Assembly: GCA_944349615.1 (NCBI GenBank)
Contig: CALVNK010000003.1
Location: 1 to 40,634, forward strand
Source of the DNA: an uncultured Clostridia bacterium
GTDB lineage: Bacteria > Bacillota > Clostridia > Christensenellales > UBA1242
Reading direction: 5' to 3'
DNA: 40,634 bases
The first letter of the stretch is position 1. Every line of letters begins with the position of its first letter. The notes under the pieces were generated by a model. It worked only from the letters and a program-made list of their open reading frames with translations, ran no database searches and was not told where the DNA came from. Positions 8,624 through 16,447 of the stretch are shown in pieces. The translations under genes and the position numbers were made by a program.

Positions 8624-9652
8624 ATGAATATGACAGTCATTATATCGACTTTGACAATCGTAAGTGTAATCATAGGGTCGGGCTTTATTAGTGGCAAGGA
8701 AATTGCCACTTTCTTTTCACGCTTTGGGACCATCTCATTTGCTTGTATATGCCTAGCATTTGCAATTTATTTTTTTACAATCAAGTTTATTCTAATTCAC
8801 GCATCAAAGATTTTAGATAGGCTTTCTTCTTCTCGTCTTGCAAGCATCTCTAACTTGATTATATCAATAGTCATTACAAGTGCGATGTTTGCGGGACTTA
8901 CCAAGGTTTTACAATTTCATTTTGTCTTTAATTTATTAATCTTATTTATCATTATAATCGGAGCAACTTTTGTTTTCAAAAGGGGGCTGAAAGCACTTTC
9001 GAAAATAAATCTATTTTTTACAGGTACGAGCATCTTGATTTTTTCCTTTTTGATATTTTCAAGGCTTGGTGATAATATTGTTACGCTAAAAAGCAGTATT
9101 TTCGCGCCTATTTACTCGCTACTCTATGTTGCTCTCAATCTATCCCTTTCGATTGTCATCATTGCAAGCATTGGCAAGAAGCTTTCGTCAAGACAAAAGA
9201 CACGAGTGGCATTTCTGTCGGCACTCGTGCTTTGTTTACTTATCTTCATAGTAAATATTGTTTTGCTTCAAAATCAGTCGCTTTTAGGTCAAGATATGCC
9301 CATTTTGTCACTCTTTAGTGGCAAGGCAAGGATAGTCATGCAAATAATTATCTTCATAAGTTGTTTGACCTCCATTTACTCACTTGTATTTTCTACTTCT
9401 GTTTCTTTGCGAGGGCTGTGCAAAAATGAATTTATAAATTTTGGAGTGAGTATAATTTTGCCACTGCTTTTAGGTTTGATTGGCTATGGCGTTATAATTG
9501 ACTATGTCTATCCTATTATCAGCGTGCTTAGTGTAATTGTACTAATCGATCTACTTTTTATACCTTTTTTCAAGCGGACTAACAAGAAAATACATTCCAG
9601 CGGCAAGGATACAAAGAAGGGTGATGCTTGCCATAACGATATCAAGTTTTAG
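8624..9652 (+). CDS. YkvI-like multi-pass membrane protein
   Basis: The N-terminal 'IIGSGFISGKEIATFFSRFG' matches the conserved first helix of the YkvI family (COG3949), membrane proteins related to amino-acid/cation symporters with a broken first helix. About ten hydrophobic segments follow, up to 'VIVLIDLLFIPFFKR'. Substrate and direction of transport are unknown. There is no Shine-Dalgarno: TAGTAT (8618-8623) ends 6 nt before the second in-frame ATG at 8630, so the real start may be 8630 on a leaderless mRNA. The last 30 or so residues are hydrophilic and lie in DNA that also encodes the C-terminus of the convergent ABC permease (102-bp overlap); they look like a read-through tail rather than family sequence. 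Confidence 0.75.
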   Translation: MNMTVIISTLTIVSVIIGSGFISGKEIATFFSRFGTISFACICLAFAIYFFTIKFILIHASKILDRLSSSRLASISNLIISIVITSAMFAGLTKVLQFHFVFNLLILFIIIIGATFVFKRGLKALSKINLFFTGTSILIFSFLIFSRLGDNIVTLKSSIFAPIYSLLYVALNLSLSIVIIASIGKKLSSRQKTRVAFLSALVLCLLIFIVNIVLLQNQSLLGQDMPILSLFSGKARIVMQIIIFISCLTSIYSLVFSTSVSLRGLCKNEFINFGVSIILPLLLGLIGYGVIIDYVYPIISVLSVIVLIDLLFIPFFKRTNKKIHSSGKDTKKGDACHNDIKF

Positions 9653-10363
9653 AATTTGACTTCCGTAATTGATAAGATAGCCAAGTCCTGCCTTGCTTGA
9701 AAGGTATTCGCCCATAATCGTACCCACCCAACTCATGCCGACATTGATTTTTAGTACCGATATGAATTGTGGAAGGGAGTTAGGCAGGATGAGTTTAAAT
9801 AATATTTGGAATTTATTTGCATGCATTGATTTCATTAGAAGCAGTTTATCGCTATCACAAGAAATGAATGCATTCAGCATTGAGATTATTGTCAGTACCA
9901 CGCATATCAGGATACACATCACAATTGTTGCGCCCGTGCCTGAACCTACCCAGAAGATAATCATTGGACCTAGTGCAATCTTTGGCAAAGAATTGAGAAT
10001 GATTAGGTATGGCTCCATCATTCGCCTTAATTTTTCGCTCCACCAAAGTATTATTGCAATTACCACGCCGATTACAGTTGCAAGGGCAAAACCTATCAAG
10101 GTTTCATAGAGCGAAGTCCAAATGTGGATCCAAAGATTTCCGCCCTTTGCAAGATCTATGATGGTTGTTACAATTCTCGATGGACTTGAAAAGAAAAAGG
10201 GATCAAGGACGCCGGTAAAAGCAAGCAGTTCCCATAGTCCAATAAATATTGCAAAGATTGCTAACTGTCCAAAAAGGACAATGACCTTATCTTTTCGTAT
10301 TTTCTTTAAATAATCTTTTCTTGCTTTAGAGTAGTTTATAATTTTTTTCTTTTTGTTTTTCAT
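9551..10363 (-). CDS. ABC transporter permease of the SsuC/TauC/ThiX type
   Basis: Inner-membrane subunit of an importer of the nitrate/sulfonate/taurine or thiamine-precursor (NMT1) class. The 270 residues have a basic N-terminal tail, six or so membrane helices and the family pattern: 'WELLAFTGVLDPFFFSSPSRI' near the N-terminus and the coupling loop 'LPKIALGPMIIFWVGSGTGA', then 'LPNSLPQFISVLKINVGMSWVGTIMGEYL'. The start ATG overlaps the stop of the ATPase gene as TAATG, with GGAG about 10 nt upstream, so the two are translationally coupled. Its 3' end overlaps the convergent YkvI-like gene. No substrate-binding lipoprotein is next to it, so the substrate is open. Confidence 0.85.
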   Translation of the reverse strand: MKNKKKKIINYSKARKDYLKKIRKDKVIVLFGQLAIFAIFIGLWELLAFTGVLDPFFFSSPSRIVTTIIDLAKGGNLWIHIWTSLYETLIGFALATVIGVVIAIILWWSEKLRRMMEPYLIILNSLPKIALGPMIIFWVGSGTGATIVMCILICVVLTIISMLNAFISCDSDKLLLMKSMHANKFQILFKLILPNSLPQFISVLKINVGMSWVGTIMGEYLSSKAGLGYLINYGSQILKLDIVMASITLLCILAAGMYFLVSPLEKRYKK

Positions 10364-11118
10364 TAGACGAGATTTCTCCAAATCATTTCAAAATATTTGC
10401 CAAAATCTTTGTCCTCTCTCTTTGCAAGTGGGCTTGCGCCTTCAAAGTTTATTTCATATATTTCCTTTACATGTGCTGGACGCTTTGATAGCACAATGAT
10501 TTTGTCGGACATACTGAGTGCCTCTGAAATATCATGCGTGACTAAAAGCGCCGTTTTATTTTCGCTTTTGATTATCTCATATACGTCATCACAAACCTTA
10601 AGTCTTGTTTGAAAATCGAGTGCCGAAAAGGGCTCATCAAGAAGAAGCAAGGCTGGATTTAAAACAAGTGTACGAATAAGTGCCACGCGCTGACGCATAC
10701 CACCGCTCAGTTGTCGAGGCTTTTTGTTTTTGAAGGGGTAGAGATCGTATTTCTTAAGTAGACTTTCAGCAAAAGCGAGAGATTTTTCATCCTTATGCTT
10801 TTTTTGAATTTCTAGACCTAAGATGATATTTTGCCAGATTGTACGCCACTCAAATAGATGGTCGCGTTGAAACATATATCCAATTCTATCATCATGCTTT
10901 TTTACTTTTTCGCCGTTTATAAGGATTTCACCAGACGAACAGTTTAAAAGTCCGCAAGTAAGCGAAAGTATGGTTGTTTTTCCACAGCCACTAGGCCCTA
11001 CGAGTGAAGTGAACTGCTTTTCTTTAACTGAAAAGTCCACATTTTCAAGTGCCTTGACTTCGTTTTCCTTGGTCTGATAGAAATATGAAACATTTTTAAA
11101 TTCTAGCAAGTTATCCAT
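10363..11118 (-). CDS. ABC transporter ATP-binding protein of the SsuB/TauB/ThiZ type
   Basis: Encodes 251 residues. Walker A is GPSGCGKTT (41-49), the Q-loop region is 'GYMFQRDHLFEWRTIWQNI', which is typical of the nitrate/sulfonate/thiamine-precursor subfamily, the signature is LSGGMRQR, Walker B is LLLLDEPF and the switch His lies in 'LLVTHDISEA'. All catalytic residues are present. GAGG stands 5 nt before the ATG. It is the first gene of a two-gene operon with the permease and diverges from the phage-like cluster across 134 bp. The matching binding protein must be encoded elsewhere or is missing. Confidence 0.92.
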   Translation of the reverse strand: MDNLLEFKNVSYFYQTKENEVKALENVDFSVKEKQFTSLVGPSGCGKTTILSLTCGLLNCSSGEILINGEKVKKHDDRIGYMFQRDHLFEWRTIWQNIILGLEIQKKHKDEKSLAFAESLLKKYDLYPFKNKKPRQLSGGMRQRVALIRTLVLNPALLLLDEPFSALDFQTRLKVCDDVYEIIKSENKTALLVTHDISEALSMSDKIIVLSKRPAHVKEIYEINFEGASPLAKREDKDFGKYFEMIWRNLV

Positions 11119-11191
11119 GTTGACCTCTACAATATCAGTTTAGATTTTGGAAAGGAAAATGTGACTATTTTTAAAAATTTGGCAGTGAAGG

Positions 11192-11220
11192 TTGAAAGCG
11201 AAAAAATCCTATCCTATAAT
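11192..11220 (+). promoter_or_regulatory. sigma-A-type promoter of the phage-like particle cluster
   Basis: TTGAAA (11192-11197), 17-nt spacer, TATAAT (11215-11220). This near-consensus vegetative promoter lies 32 nt before the first gene of the cluster. No operator-like repeat is seen next to it. Confidence 0.75.
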
Positions 11221-11252
11221 TTTGCCATAAGTTGCAAAGGGGAGTGAAATAA

Positions 11253-11543
11253 GTGGATGATGAAGATAAATTAAGAAAAGCACTACTCAAGAAAGCACTT
11301 GGATACAATGCTGACGAAGTGGTCGAAGAATATACTTTTGATGACGAGGGCGCGCTAAAGTTGTCAAAAAAGAAGGTCACAAGCAAGCACTATGGTCCAG
11401 ATATCAGTGCGGTCAAAGTGCTTTTAGAGAGATTTTACAAGAGTTATGAAGATAAGATATCCGCTTTTGATGACGAGGAGCTTGAACAAGAAAGATTGCG
11501 ACTTATAAAAGCACTTAAGGAGAGTGAAAATGGAAATAAATGA
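11253..11543 (+). CDS. Small phage packaging-type protein, possibly a small-terminase fragment
   Basis: Encodes 96 charged residues from GTG, with AAGGGGAG 8-9 nt upstream. The central stretch, 'ALGYNADEVVEEYTF' followed by 'KKKVTSKHYGPDISAVKVLLE', resembles the region of many Firmicutes phage small-terminase-like proteins that has '...ALGY..EE...KVTKK..PPD.TA..F.L'. That comparison is from memory and weak. The N-terminal DNA-binding domain of a complete small terminase is not present. No large terminase gene follows, which is where one would be expected. The last 14 bp overlap the next gene. It could equally be an unrelated small head-associated protein. Confidence 0.45.
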   Translation: MDDEDKLRKALLKKALGYNADEVVEEYTFDDEGALKLSKKKVTSKHYGPDISAVKVLLERFYKSYEDKISAFDDEELEQERLRLIKALKESENGNK

Positions 11544-11745
11544 GTGTAAAACCAAAACTAAATGCGATTTTTATGGTTGTAATAACCTTGCAAAATATAC
11601 ATTTTCAACTAAAGGACTGATTAAAAGAGATCTGTGTTTTTGCGAAGAATGTCTTGAAGGTATGTATCAAGCGATAGCAAAACTTAAGACTCCAAAGTCA
11701 ATCAAAAGTCCGTTTAAACTAAATAAAAGGAACATTGTCAAATGA
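11530..11745 (+). CDS. Small zinc-finger-like protein in the phage cluster
   Basis: 71 residues. A Cys pair 'CDFYGC' and a second pair 'CFCEEC' are separated by about 25 residues, the layout of a treble-clef or ribbon-type zinc site. The tail is basic ('KTPKSIKSPFKLNKR'). The ATG at 11530 is favoured over an upstream GTG because AAGGAG is 7 nt before it. The stop overlaps the portal start as ATGA, so translation is coupled to portal synthesis. Function is not known; proteins of this look occur beside packaging genes in Firmicutes phages. Confidence 0.6.
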   Translation: MEINECKTKTKCDFYGCNNLAKYTFSTKGLIKRDLCFCEECLEGMYQAIAKLKTPKSIKSPFKLNKRNIVK

Positions 11746-13589
11746 AAAAGGAAGAAGAAAAAATTGTAAATGAAGTGCTTGCCGATTTTAAAGAGCGAGC
11801 AGAAAAACGAAAGAGTCTTGACCTTATCTGGCAGGTAAACATGAATTTTTTAATGGGCAATCAATATTGCAATATTGGCTATGGTGGAAACCTGGAAGAA
11901 AGCGAAAGACAATATTTTTGGCAGGAGCGAGAGGTGTTTAATCATATTGCACCAACTTTCGATATTCGATATGCAAAACTTACCAAAGTGGACACCGAGA
12001 TAAACATTTTGCCTTCGACTAATGACGAGCGAGATGTAAAATCTGCAAAAGTCTCTAAAAAGATAATAAAATCAATCAAAAACAAACTCAAACTGCAATC
12101 TATTATCGCACAGGGAATAAAATGGAGCGAAGTTTGCGGTACTTGTTTCTATAAGATCACTTGGAATAGTGACAAGGGACAGGTGGTTGGTCTAGATGAG
12201 GGCGGACACCCTGTGAAAAGCGGAGAAGTCGAAGTAAGTGTAGTCAGTCCTTTTGAAATCTATCCTGACAATCTTGTCACTGAAAAACTTGAAGAATTGC
12301 AAAGCATAATTCATGCCAAAGCATATTCTACAGAGGAAGTCAAAGCCATGTTTGATGTGACAGTAAAAGGACAAGATGTCAATGTCTATAGTCTTGATAG
12401 TGTCAATTCGAGTATAGGCGGTCTTGGCTTCAATGGCACAATGCCGAAGATGATTGAAAGCAGAAAGAGTGATAGCGTCTTAGTGATAGAAAGATATAAT
12501 AGACCAAACGCCACCTATCCAAATGGCAGACTTACAATAGTTGCAGGTGATAAACTTGTATATGACGGCGATCTTCCATATAAAATTGGAAGTGATGACG
12601 AGCGTGATTTTCCTTTTGTCAAACAAACAGCGATAGAGGAGCCAGGCTCATTTTTCGGCACAAGCATAATTGAAAGACTGATACCTGTTCAGCGCGCATA
12701 CAATGCAGTTAAAAATCGAAAACATGAGTTTATCAATAGGCTCTCTATGGGAGTTTTGTCTGTCGAAGACGGTTCAGTCGATCTTGACAACTTGGAAGAC
12801 GAGGGCTTGAGTCCTGGTAAAATCTTGGTGTATAGGCAGGGTTCAAGCGAGCCTAAATATCTTCAAGGTGAAAGTTTGCCAAACGGACTGAGCGAAGAAG
12901 AAAATGCCTTGCTTGAAGAATTTAATAAGATAAGTGGAGTCAATGATATATTGAATTCAAGTTCGCTGTCATCAAATATAAGTGGAACAGCACTTGAATT
13001 ATTGATTTCACAGGACGAAGAACGCCTTAATGCCTCTATAGAAAGCATAAGAGGCGCAAATATCGAGATTGCACGCAAAATATTAAAACTTTACAAGCAA
13101 TATGCAATTTTCCCGCGTCTTGCCCGCATTGTTGGCGAAAATGGACAAGTTGAACTATTTTACTTTTCATCGTGCGACATCTCAAGTGATGATGTTGAAA
13201 TAGAAAATGTATCAAGTGGGCTTAGCAGTATGACGCAAAGACGAGAGATGATTTTCTCACTGCTTGAGAAGGGGATTTTTAACGATGAAAATGGTCAATT
13301 GTCGAGCAAGATGAAATGCAAGATATTTGAGATGCTTGGCATGGGCAATTGGGAAAGTGCTCAAGACTTAAACGAGTTACATATCAAAAAGGCGGGAAGC
13401 GAAAACCTAAAGATGCTCGATGGAGTCAACTGCAAGGTCAGTGAGATTGACGAAGATAATCTACACATCAACGAGCATATTGCATTTATGCTTGGCAGTG
13501 ACTATGAAAAGATGTCAATGAAAAATTCAAATCTAGAGCGAGTATTTTTAGAGCATATTCGTGCACATAGACAAAAAATGGAGGGATAA
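11742..13589 (+). CDS. Phage portal protein, podovirus (P22-like) type
   Basis: 615 residues. Portal proteins form the dodecameric ring at one capsid vertex, through which DNA is packaged and ejected. The N-terminal pattern 'WQVNMNFLMGNQYCNIGYGG' and 'REVFNHIAPTFDIRYAKLTKVDTEINILPSTND' fits P22-like portals, as do 'GTCFYKITW', 'VSPFEIYPDN', the 'PGSFFGTSIIERLIPVQRAYNAVKNRKHEF' stem region and the helical 'ISGTALELLISQDEERLNASIESIRGANIEIARKILKLYKQYA' near residue 410-460. Length is close to the P22-like class. The frame is intact. It begins in an ATGA overlap with the zinc-finger gene, and 1 nt separates it from the scaffold start. Function rests on remembered family patterns and on the context. 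Confidence 0.85.
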   Translation: MKKEEEKIVNEVLADFKERAEKRKSLDLIWQVNMNFLMGNQYCNIGYGGNLEESERQYFWQEREVFNHIAPTFDIRYAKLTKVDTEINILPSTNDERDVKSAKVSKKIIKSIKNKLKLQSIIAQGIKWSEVCGTCFYKITWNSDKGQVVGLDEGGHPVKSGEVEVSVVSPFEIYPDNLVTEKLEELQSIIHAKAYSTEEVKAMFDVTVKGQDVNVYSLDSVNSSIGGLGFNGTMPKMIESRKSDSVLVIERYNRPNATYPNGRLTIVAGDKLVYDGDLPYKIGSDDERDFPFVKQTAIEEPGSFFGTSIIERLIPVQRAYNAVKNRKHEFINRLSMGVLSVEDGSVDLDNLEDEGLSPGKILVYRQGSSEPKYLQGESLPNGLSEEENALLEEFNKISGVNDILNSSSLSSNISGTALELLISQDEERLNASIESIRGANIEIARKILKLYKQYAIFPRLARIVGENGQVELFYFSSCDISSDDVEIENVSSGLSSMTQRREMIFSLLEKGIFNDENGQLSSKMKCKIFEMLGMGNWESAQDLNELHIKKAGSENLKMLDGVNCKVSEIDEDNLHINEHIAFMLGSDYEKMSMKNSNLERVFLEHIRAHRQKMEG

Positions 13590-13590
13590 A

Positions 13591-14307
13591 ATGGAAGAAG
13601 AATTCAGAGAACAACCGACGACGGAACTGGCAACCGCTTTAGACCGAGCAAATGAGAATAGTGCTGAAAGTGTGGTCGGCTCTCAAGAAAATCTAGGAAA
13701 ATTCAAATCTGCAAGTGCGTTATATGAGGCCTATAATAATCTTCAGTCTGAATTTACTAGAAAATGTCAGCTTTTAAGTGAACTACAAAAAGAAAAAACA
13801 GGGCAAGAAAACAAAGATGACTATAAGGCAAATGATGATCAATCCGCGCCTGCAAGTCAAGACGAAGAAAAATCCCAATTGCAAACCGACAATCTTGAAA
13901 AGACCGATTTGCAAGTTGGCGACTTTGAAAAAAGCCAAAGTGAAATGCAAGCCTCTCTTGCCGAGTTCCTTTTAAGTCACAAGGAAGCTGAAGGTTTCAT
14001 TGATGAGATTAAAGAAAAGATCTCTCAAGGCAATCAAAATCAAAATCCTTTTGAAAGTGCGTGGGAAAGCGTAATGCTTGCTCACTTAAAGTCACAAGAC
14101 CCGAGCGACGTAATTGTAAATCAATATGTGGCTAGTGATGAAAGGATAAAAGACAAGATAATTCAAGACTATCTATTACAATTAAATGAAGGAAAGCCAC
14201 CAAAGACGCTATCTTCAAACAGTGGACAAAGGTTGTCTAGTGTAATTCCTGACAATCCTTTGACACTTGAAGATGCTAAAAAACTTGTTGGCAAAATGTT
14301 TAGTTAA
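13591..14307 (+). CDS. Putative capsid scaffolding protein
   Basis: 238 residues, strongly acidic and Gln/Glu/Lys-rich, predicted largely helical. 'KFKSASALYEAYNNLQSEFTRKCQLL' is a motif often seen in the protein encoded between portal and capsid genes of Firmicutes podoviruses, where it directs shell assembly and leaves before maturation. GGAGGG stands 5 nt before ATG 13591; an upstream in-frame start lies inside the portal gene and has no site. No protease gene is present in the cluster, so the scaffold would have to leave without cleavage, as in P22. Position and composition are the main evidence. Confidence 0.7.
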   Translation: MEEEFREQPTTELATALDRANENSAESVVGSQENLGKFKSASALYEAYNNLQSEFTRKCQLLSELQKEKTGQENKDDYKANDDQSAPASQDEEKSQLQTDNLEKTDLQVGDFEKSQSEMQASLAEFLLSHKEAEGFIDEIKEKISQGNQNQNPFESAWESVMLAHLKSQDPSDVIVNQYVASDERIKDKIIQDYLLQLNEGKPPKTLSSNSGQRLSSVIPDNPLTLEDAKKLVGKMFS

Positions 14308-14471
14308 AATAATTATTTAGCGTTAATTTTTATTAATTTAATAAAAAAATGCAAAAAAATCGCAAAAATTTTAAAAAAATCATAAAAAATGCGATATTTT
14401 AATTATTTTTAACAAACGAAAGTTAAAAACAGAAAATAAAAAAATCTAAAGAATTTTAAAAAGGAGAAAAT
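14308..14471 (+). promoter_or_regulatory. AT-rich leader of the capsid gene with hairpin
   Basis: A 164-bp very AT-rich spacer in an otherwise gapless operon. TTTTTAAC (14406-14413) pairs with GTTAAAAA (14422-14429), and ATCGCA/TGCGAT form a wider repeat. A strong AAGGAG precedes the capsid start. The arrangement could mark mRNA processing or an extra promoter that raises capsid yield; no convincing -35/-10 pair was found. Confidence 0.4.
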
Positions 14472-15692
14472 ATGGTTACATTACAAACAGCAGAGAGTGC
14501 ACTTAAAAATGTCTATCTTGGCGTTGTTGCAAACCAACTCAATGTCAAGGCAAATCCACTCCTTGCTAAAATCAAACAATCTACTAAAGATGTATGGGGT
14601 AAGGAAGTAAGAAAACTTGCTCCTTTCGGTATCAATGGTGGAATTGGTGCAGGTAGTGAAACAGACGCCCTTCCATCATCTTCTGCAAACAGCTATGTAC
14701 AGTTTGTTGCAGACCTAAAAAACCTTTATGGTAAAATCGAGTTGTCAGATAAAGCAATAAGAGCATCTGCAAACAATATCGGCGCTTTTGTAAATTTACT
14801 TTCTGATGAAATGGAAGGACTTGTAAAAGCAAGTTCATTCAACCTTGGCAGAATGTTATATGGAGATGGCAGTGGACTTCTTGCAACTGTCAAATCACAT
14901 GCTTCTAAAGTTATCACTTGCGACAAGGTTAACAACATGATCGAAGGAATGCTTATCGATGTTTACAATACATCAAGTACAAAAGTTAATACAAATCCGC
15001 TCAAGATCGTATATGTTGACAGAGTAAATAATACTGTGACTTATGAATCTAGCGAAACTCTTACTATAAGCGAAAACTTTACTCTCTATGTTCAAGGCTC
15101 AAAAGGCTATGAGATTTCTGGTCTTGGCAAGATTTTCTCAAGCGATGACACTATCTATGGCGTAAGCAGGACAGCTCATCCTTGGCTTAAAGCATACACC
15201 TCATCTAGCGAAACAGAGATCTCTGATATCTTAATTCAAGAAGCAATTGACTTTTTGGATATGAATGTTGACAGTCAAATCAACTTCATTGCCTGCTCAA
15301 GTCAAGTTCGCCGTGCATATCAAGAGTACCTTGGAGCATACAGAAGAAATATCGAAGTTATGACTCTTGATGGTGGATACAAGACAATCTCTCACAACGG
15401 CATACCTGTTGTTGCTGACAGATTTGTAGACAATGACACTATGTATCTATTAAATACAAATGATTTCACATTGCATCAACTTTGCGATTGGAAGTGGCTT
15501 GAAGGCGAAGATGGAAGAATTTTAAAACAAAATCAAGGCTATCCAACTTACAGCGCAACACTTGTAAAATATGCAGAACTTATCTGTGATAAGCCATGCG
15601 GACAGGCAAAGATTTCTAAGATCAAATCTACTGTAACAAACCCATTCCAAACTACAGTAAATGTTACAAATAGCGACGGAGAAACTGCTTAA
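14472..15692 (+). CDS. Major capsid protein, probable HK97 fold
   Basis: 406 residues. It follows portal and scaffold, the standard position, and has typical features: N-arm 'YLGVVANQLNVKANPLLAKIKQST', 'GGIGAGSETDALPSS', a spine-helix-like region 'GAFVNLLSDEMEGLVKASSFNLGRMLYGDG', and a C-terminal 'NGIPVVADRFVDNDTMYLLNTNDFTLHQLCDWKWLEGEDG' with the beta/alpha pattern of the A-domain. No cleavable delta domain is evident. Codons (many ctt, ttc, atc, aac, gga) look closer to dnaK than to the portal gene, suggesting high expression. It has its own leader and is followed by a hairpin and a hairpin-rich element that separate it from the connector genes. Confidence 0.8.
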   Translation: MVTLQTAESALKNVYLGVVANQLNVKANPLLAKIKQSTKDVWGKEVRKLAPFGINGGIGAGSETDALPSSSANSYVQFVADLKNLYGKIELSDKAIRASANNIGAFVNLLSDEMEGLVKASSFNLGRMLYGDGSGLLATVKSHASKVITCDKVNNMIEGMLIDVYNTSSTKVNTNPLKIVYVDRVNNTVTYESSETLTISENFTLYVQGSKGYEISGLGKIFSSDDTIYGVSRTAHPWLKAYTSSSETEISDILIQEAIDFLDMNVDSQINFIACSSQVRRAYQEYLGAYRRNIEVMTLDGGYKTISHNGIPVVADRFVDNDTMYLLNTNDFTLHQLCDWKWLEGEDGRILKQNQGYPTYSATLVKYAELICDKPCGQAKISKIKSTVTNPFQTTVNVTNSDGETA

Positions 15693-15719
15693 TTATTTGT
15701 AAATAAAAGTAAGGGGTAA

Positions 15720-15748
15720 GGCAAAAAATAATATTTAAATTTTTTGCC
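15720..15748 (+). terminator. Hairpin after the capsid gene, possible partial terminator
   Basis: GGCAAAAAAT and ATTTTTTGCC form a perfect 10-bp stem around a 9-nt loop, 27 nt after the capsid stop. The trailing T-run is short (TTTC), so it may attenuate or protect the mRNA 3' end rather than stop all transcription. Confidence 0.5.
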
Positions 15749-15751
15749 TTT

Positions 15752-16002
15752 CAGACTGTAGACAAACGGCGCGACCGAAAAATTATAAGTAATTTTTCTT
15801 GCATCGTATCGTCAAAGGCTACGCTTATGTCAAGTTGTTAAACAACTTAGACTTTAACGCTCGCCTTTTCCTCTCCCCATAAATGCAAAAGCATTTACGG
15901 GGTACCCCAAAATAAGACGCCCAAAACCAGTCATTTAGGTATACTAAACTCCTGGCTTTGAGCATTTTTCGAGCCTTGCCTCGCTTGTTTTTCTACAGTC
16001 TG
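15752..16002. mobile_element. Putative 251-bp MITE-like element with 16-bp terminal inverted repeats
   Basis: CAGACTGTAGACAAAC at 15752-15767 is the reverse complement, with one mismatch, of the sequence at 15987-16002. Between them there is no credible gene. There are several hairpins instead: AAAAATTA/TAATTTTT (15778-15797), a stem around AAGTTGTT (15832-15848), CCCCATAAATGC/GCATTTACGGGG (15875-15902, one mismatch) and a CCAG...CTGG stem (15927-15955). It is visibly richer in G and C than the sequence on both sides. Its right end matches a segment at 26866-26894 in about 24 of 29 positions. It sits inside the phage operon between the capsid gene and the next gene. No target-site duplication is obvious. 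The alternative is a structured RNA. Confidence 0.5.
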
Positions 16003-16129
16003 TTAATTCGTCAAAACTTTAATAATTTTTTCTTTAATTTAATAAAAATTTCAAAAAAAACAGAGATTTTTCAAAAAAATATGCGATTTTTTGAAAATCA
16101 AAAGATATTTTTGCAAAGGAGTTATATTT

Positions 16130-16447
16130 ATGAAACATTTGATTGAAGTGACAAGCGATGTCTTCTATATCTGTCAAAGACTAAAAGATATAGACAAAGA
16201 TTACTATATTCTTTTTAATTTGACCAGTAAAAAGTTCGAAGTTCATGTGCGCGGTCAAGGCAAGAATAGTTATGCGTTTACCGTTCCCTTCGACACACTA
16301 GACGAGCGTACACTTTTCTATGCAAGGAAGACCAGAAGAGAGCGCATGGACAGGCTCATTGCAGAAATAGAAAGAGAAAATGAAAAATATTATGAGAGAG
16401 CGATAAAAGAAGGAGTAGATAAGATAAAGGAGGCTCTATGTCAATAA
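16130..16447 (+). CDS. Conserved-type phage protein of unknown function downstream of the capsid gene
   Basis: 105 residues beginning at ATG 16130, which has AAGGAG 9 nt upstream; a longer in-frame start at 16091 has none. The first half, 'FYICQRLKDIDKDYYILFNLTSKKFEVHVRGQ', looks like a small beta-rich domain. The second half, 'TRRERMDRLIAEIERENEKYYERAIKEGVDKIKEAL', is a likely coiled coil. Small proteins with this pattern, between capsid and connector genes, are known to me from Firmicutes podovirus-like prophages without an assigned function. It overlaps the next gene by 10 nt. Confidence 0.65.
   Translation: MKHLIEVTSDVFYICQRLKDIDKDYYILFNLTSKKFEVHVRGQGKNSYAFTVPFDTLDERTLFYARKTRRERMDRLIAEIERENEKYYERAIKEGVDKIKEALCQ

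Noticed and set aside
15958-16146. 62-codon open frame after the capsid gene
   Set aside because: It runs through the right inverted repeat and an A/T-rich spacer, has no ribosome-binding site and overlaps the start of the real gene at 16130.
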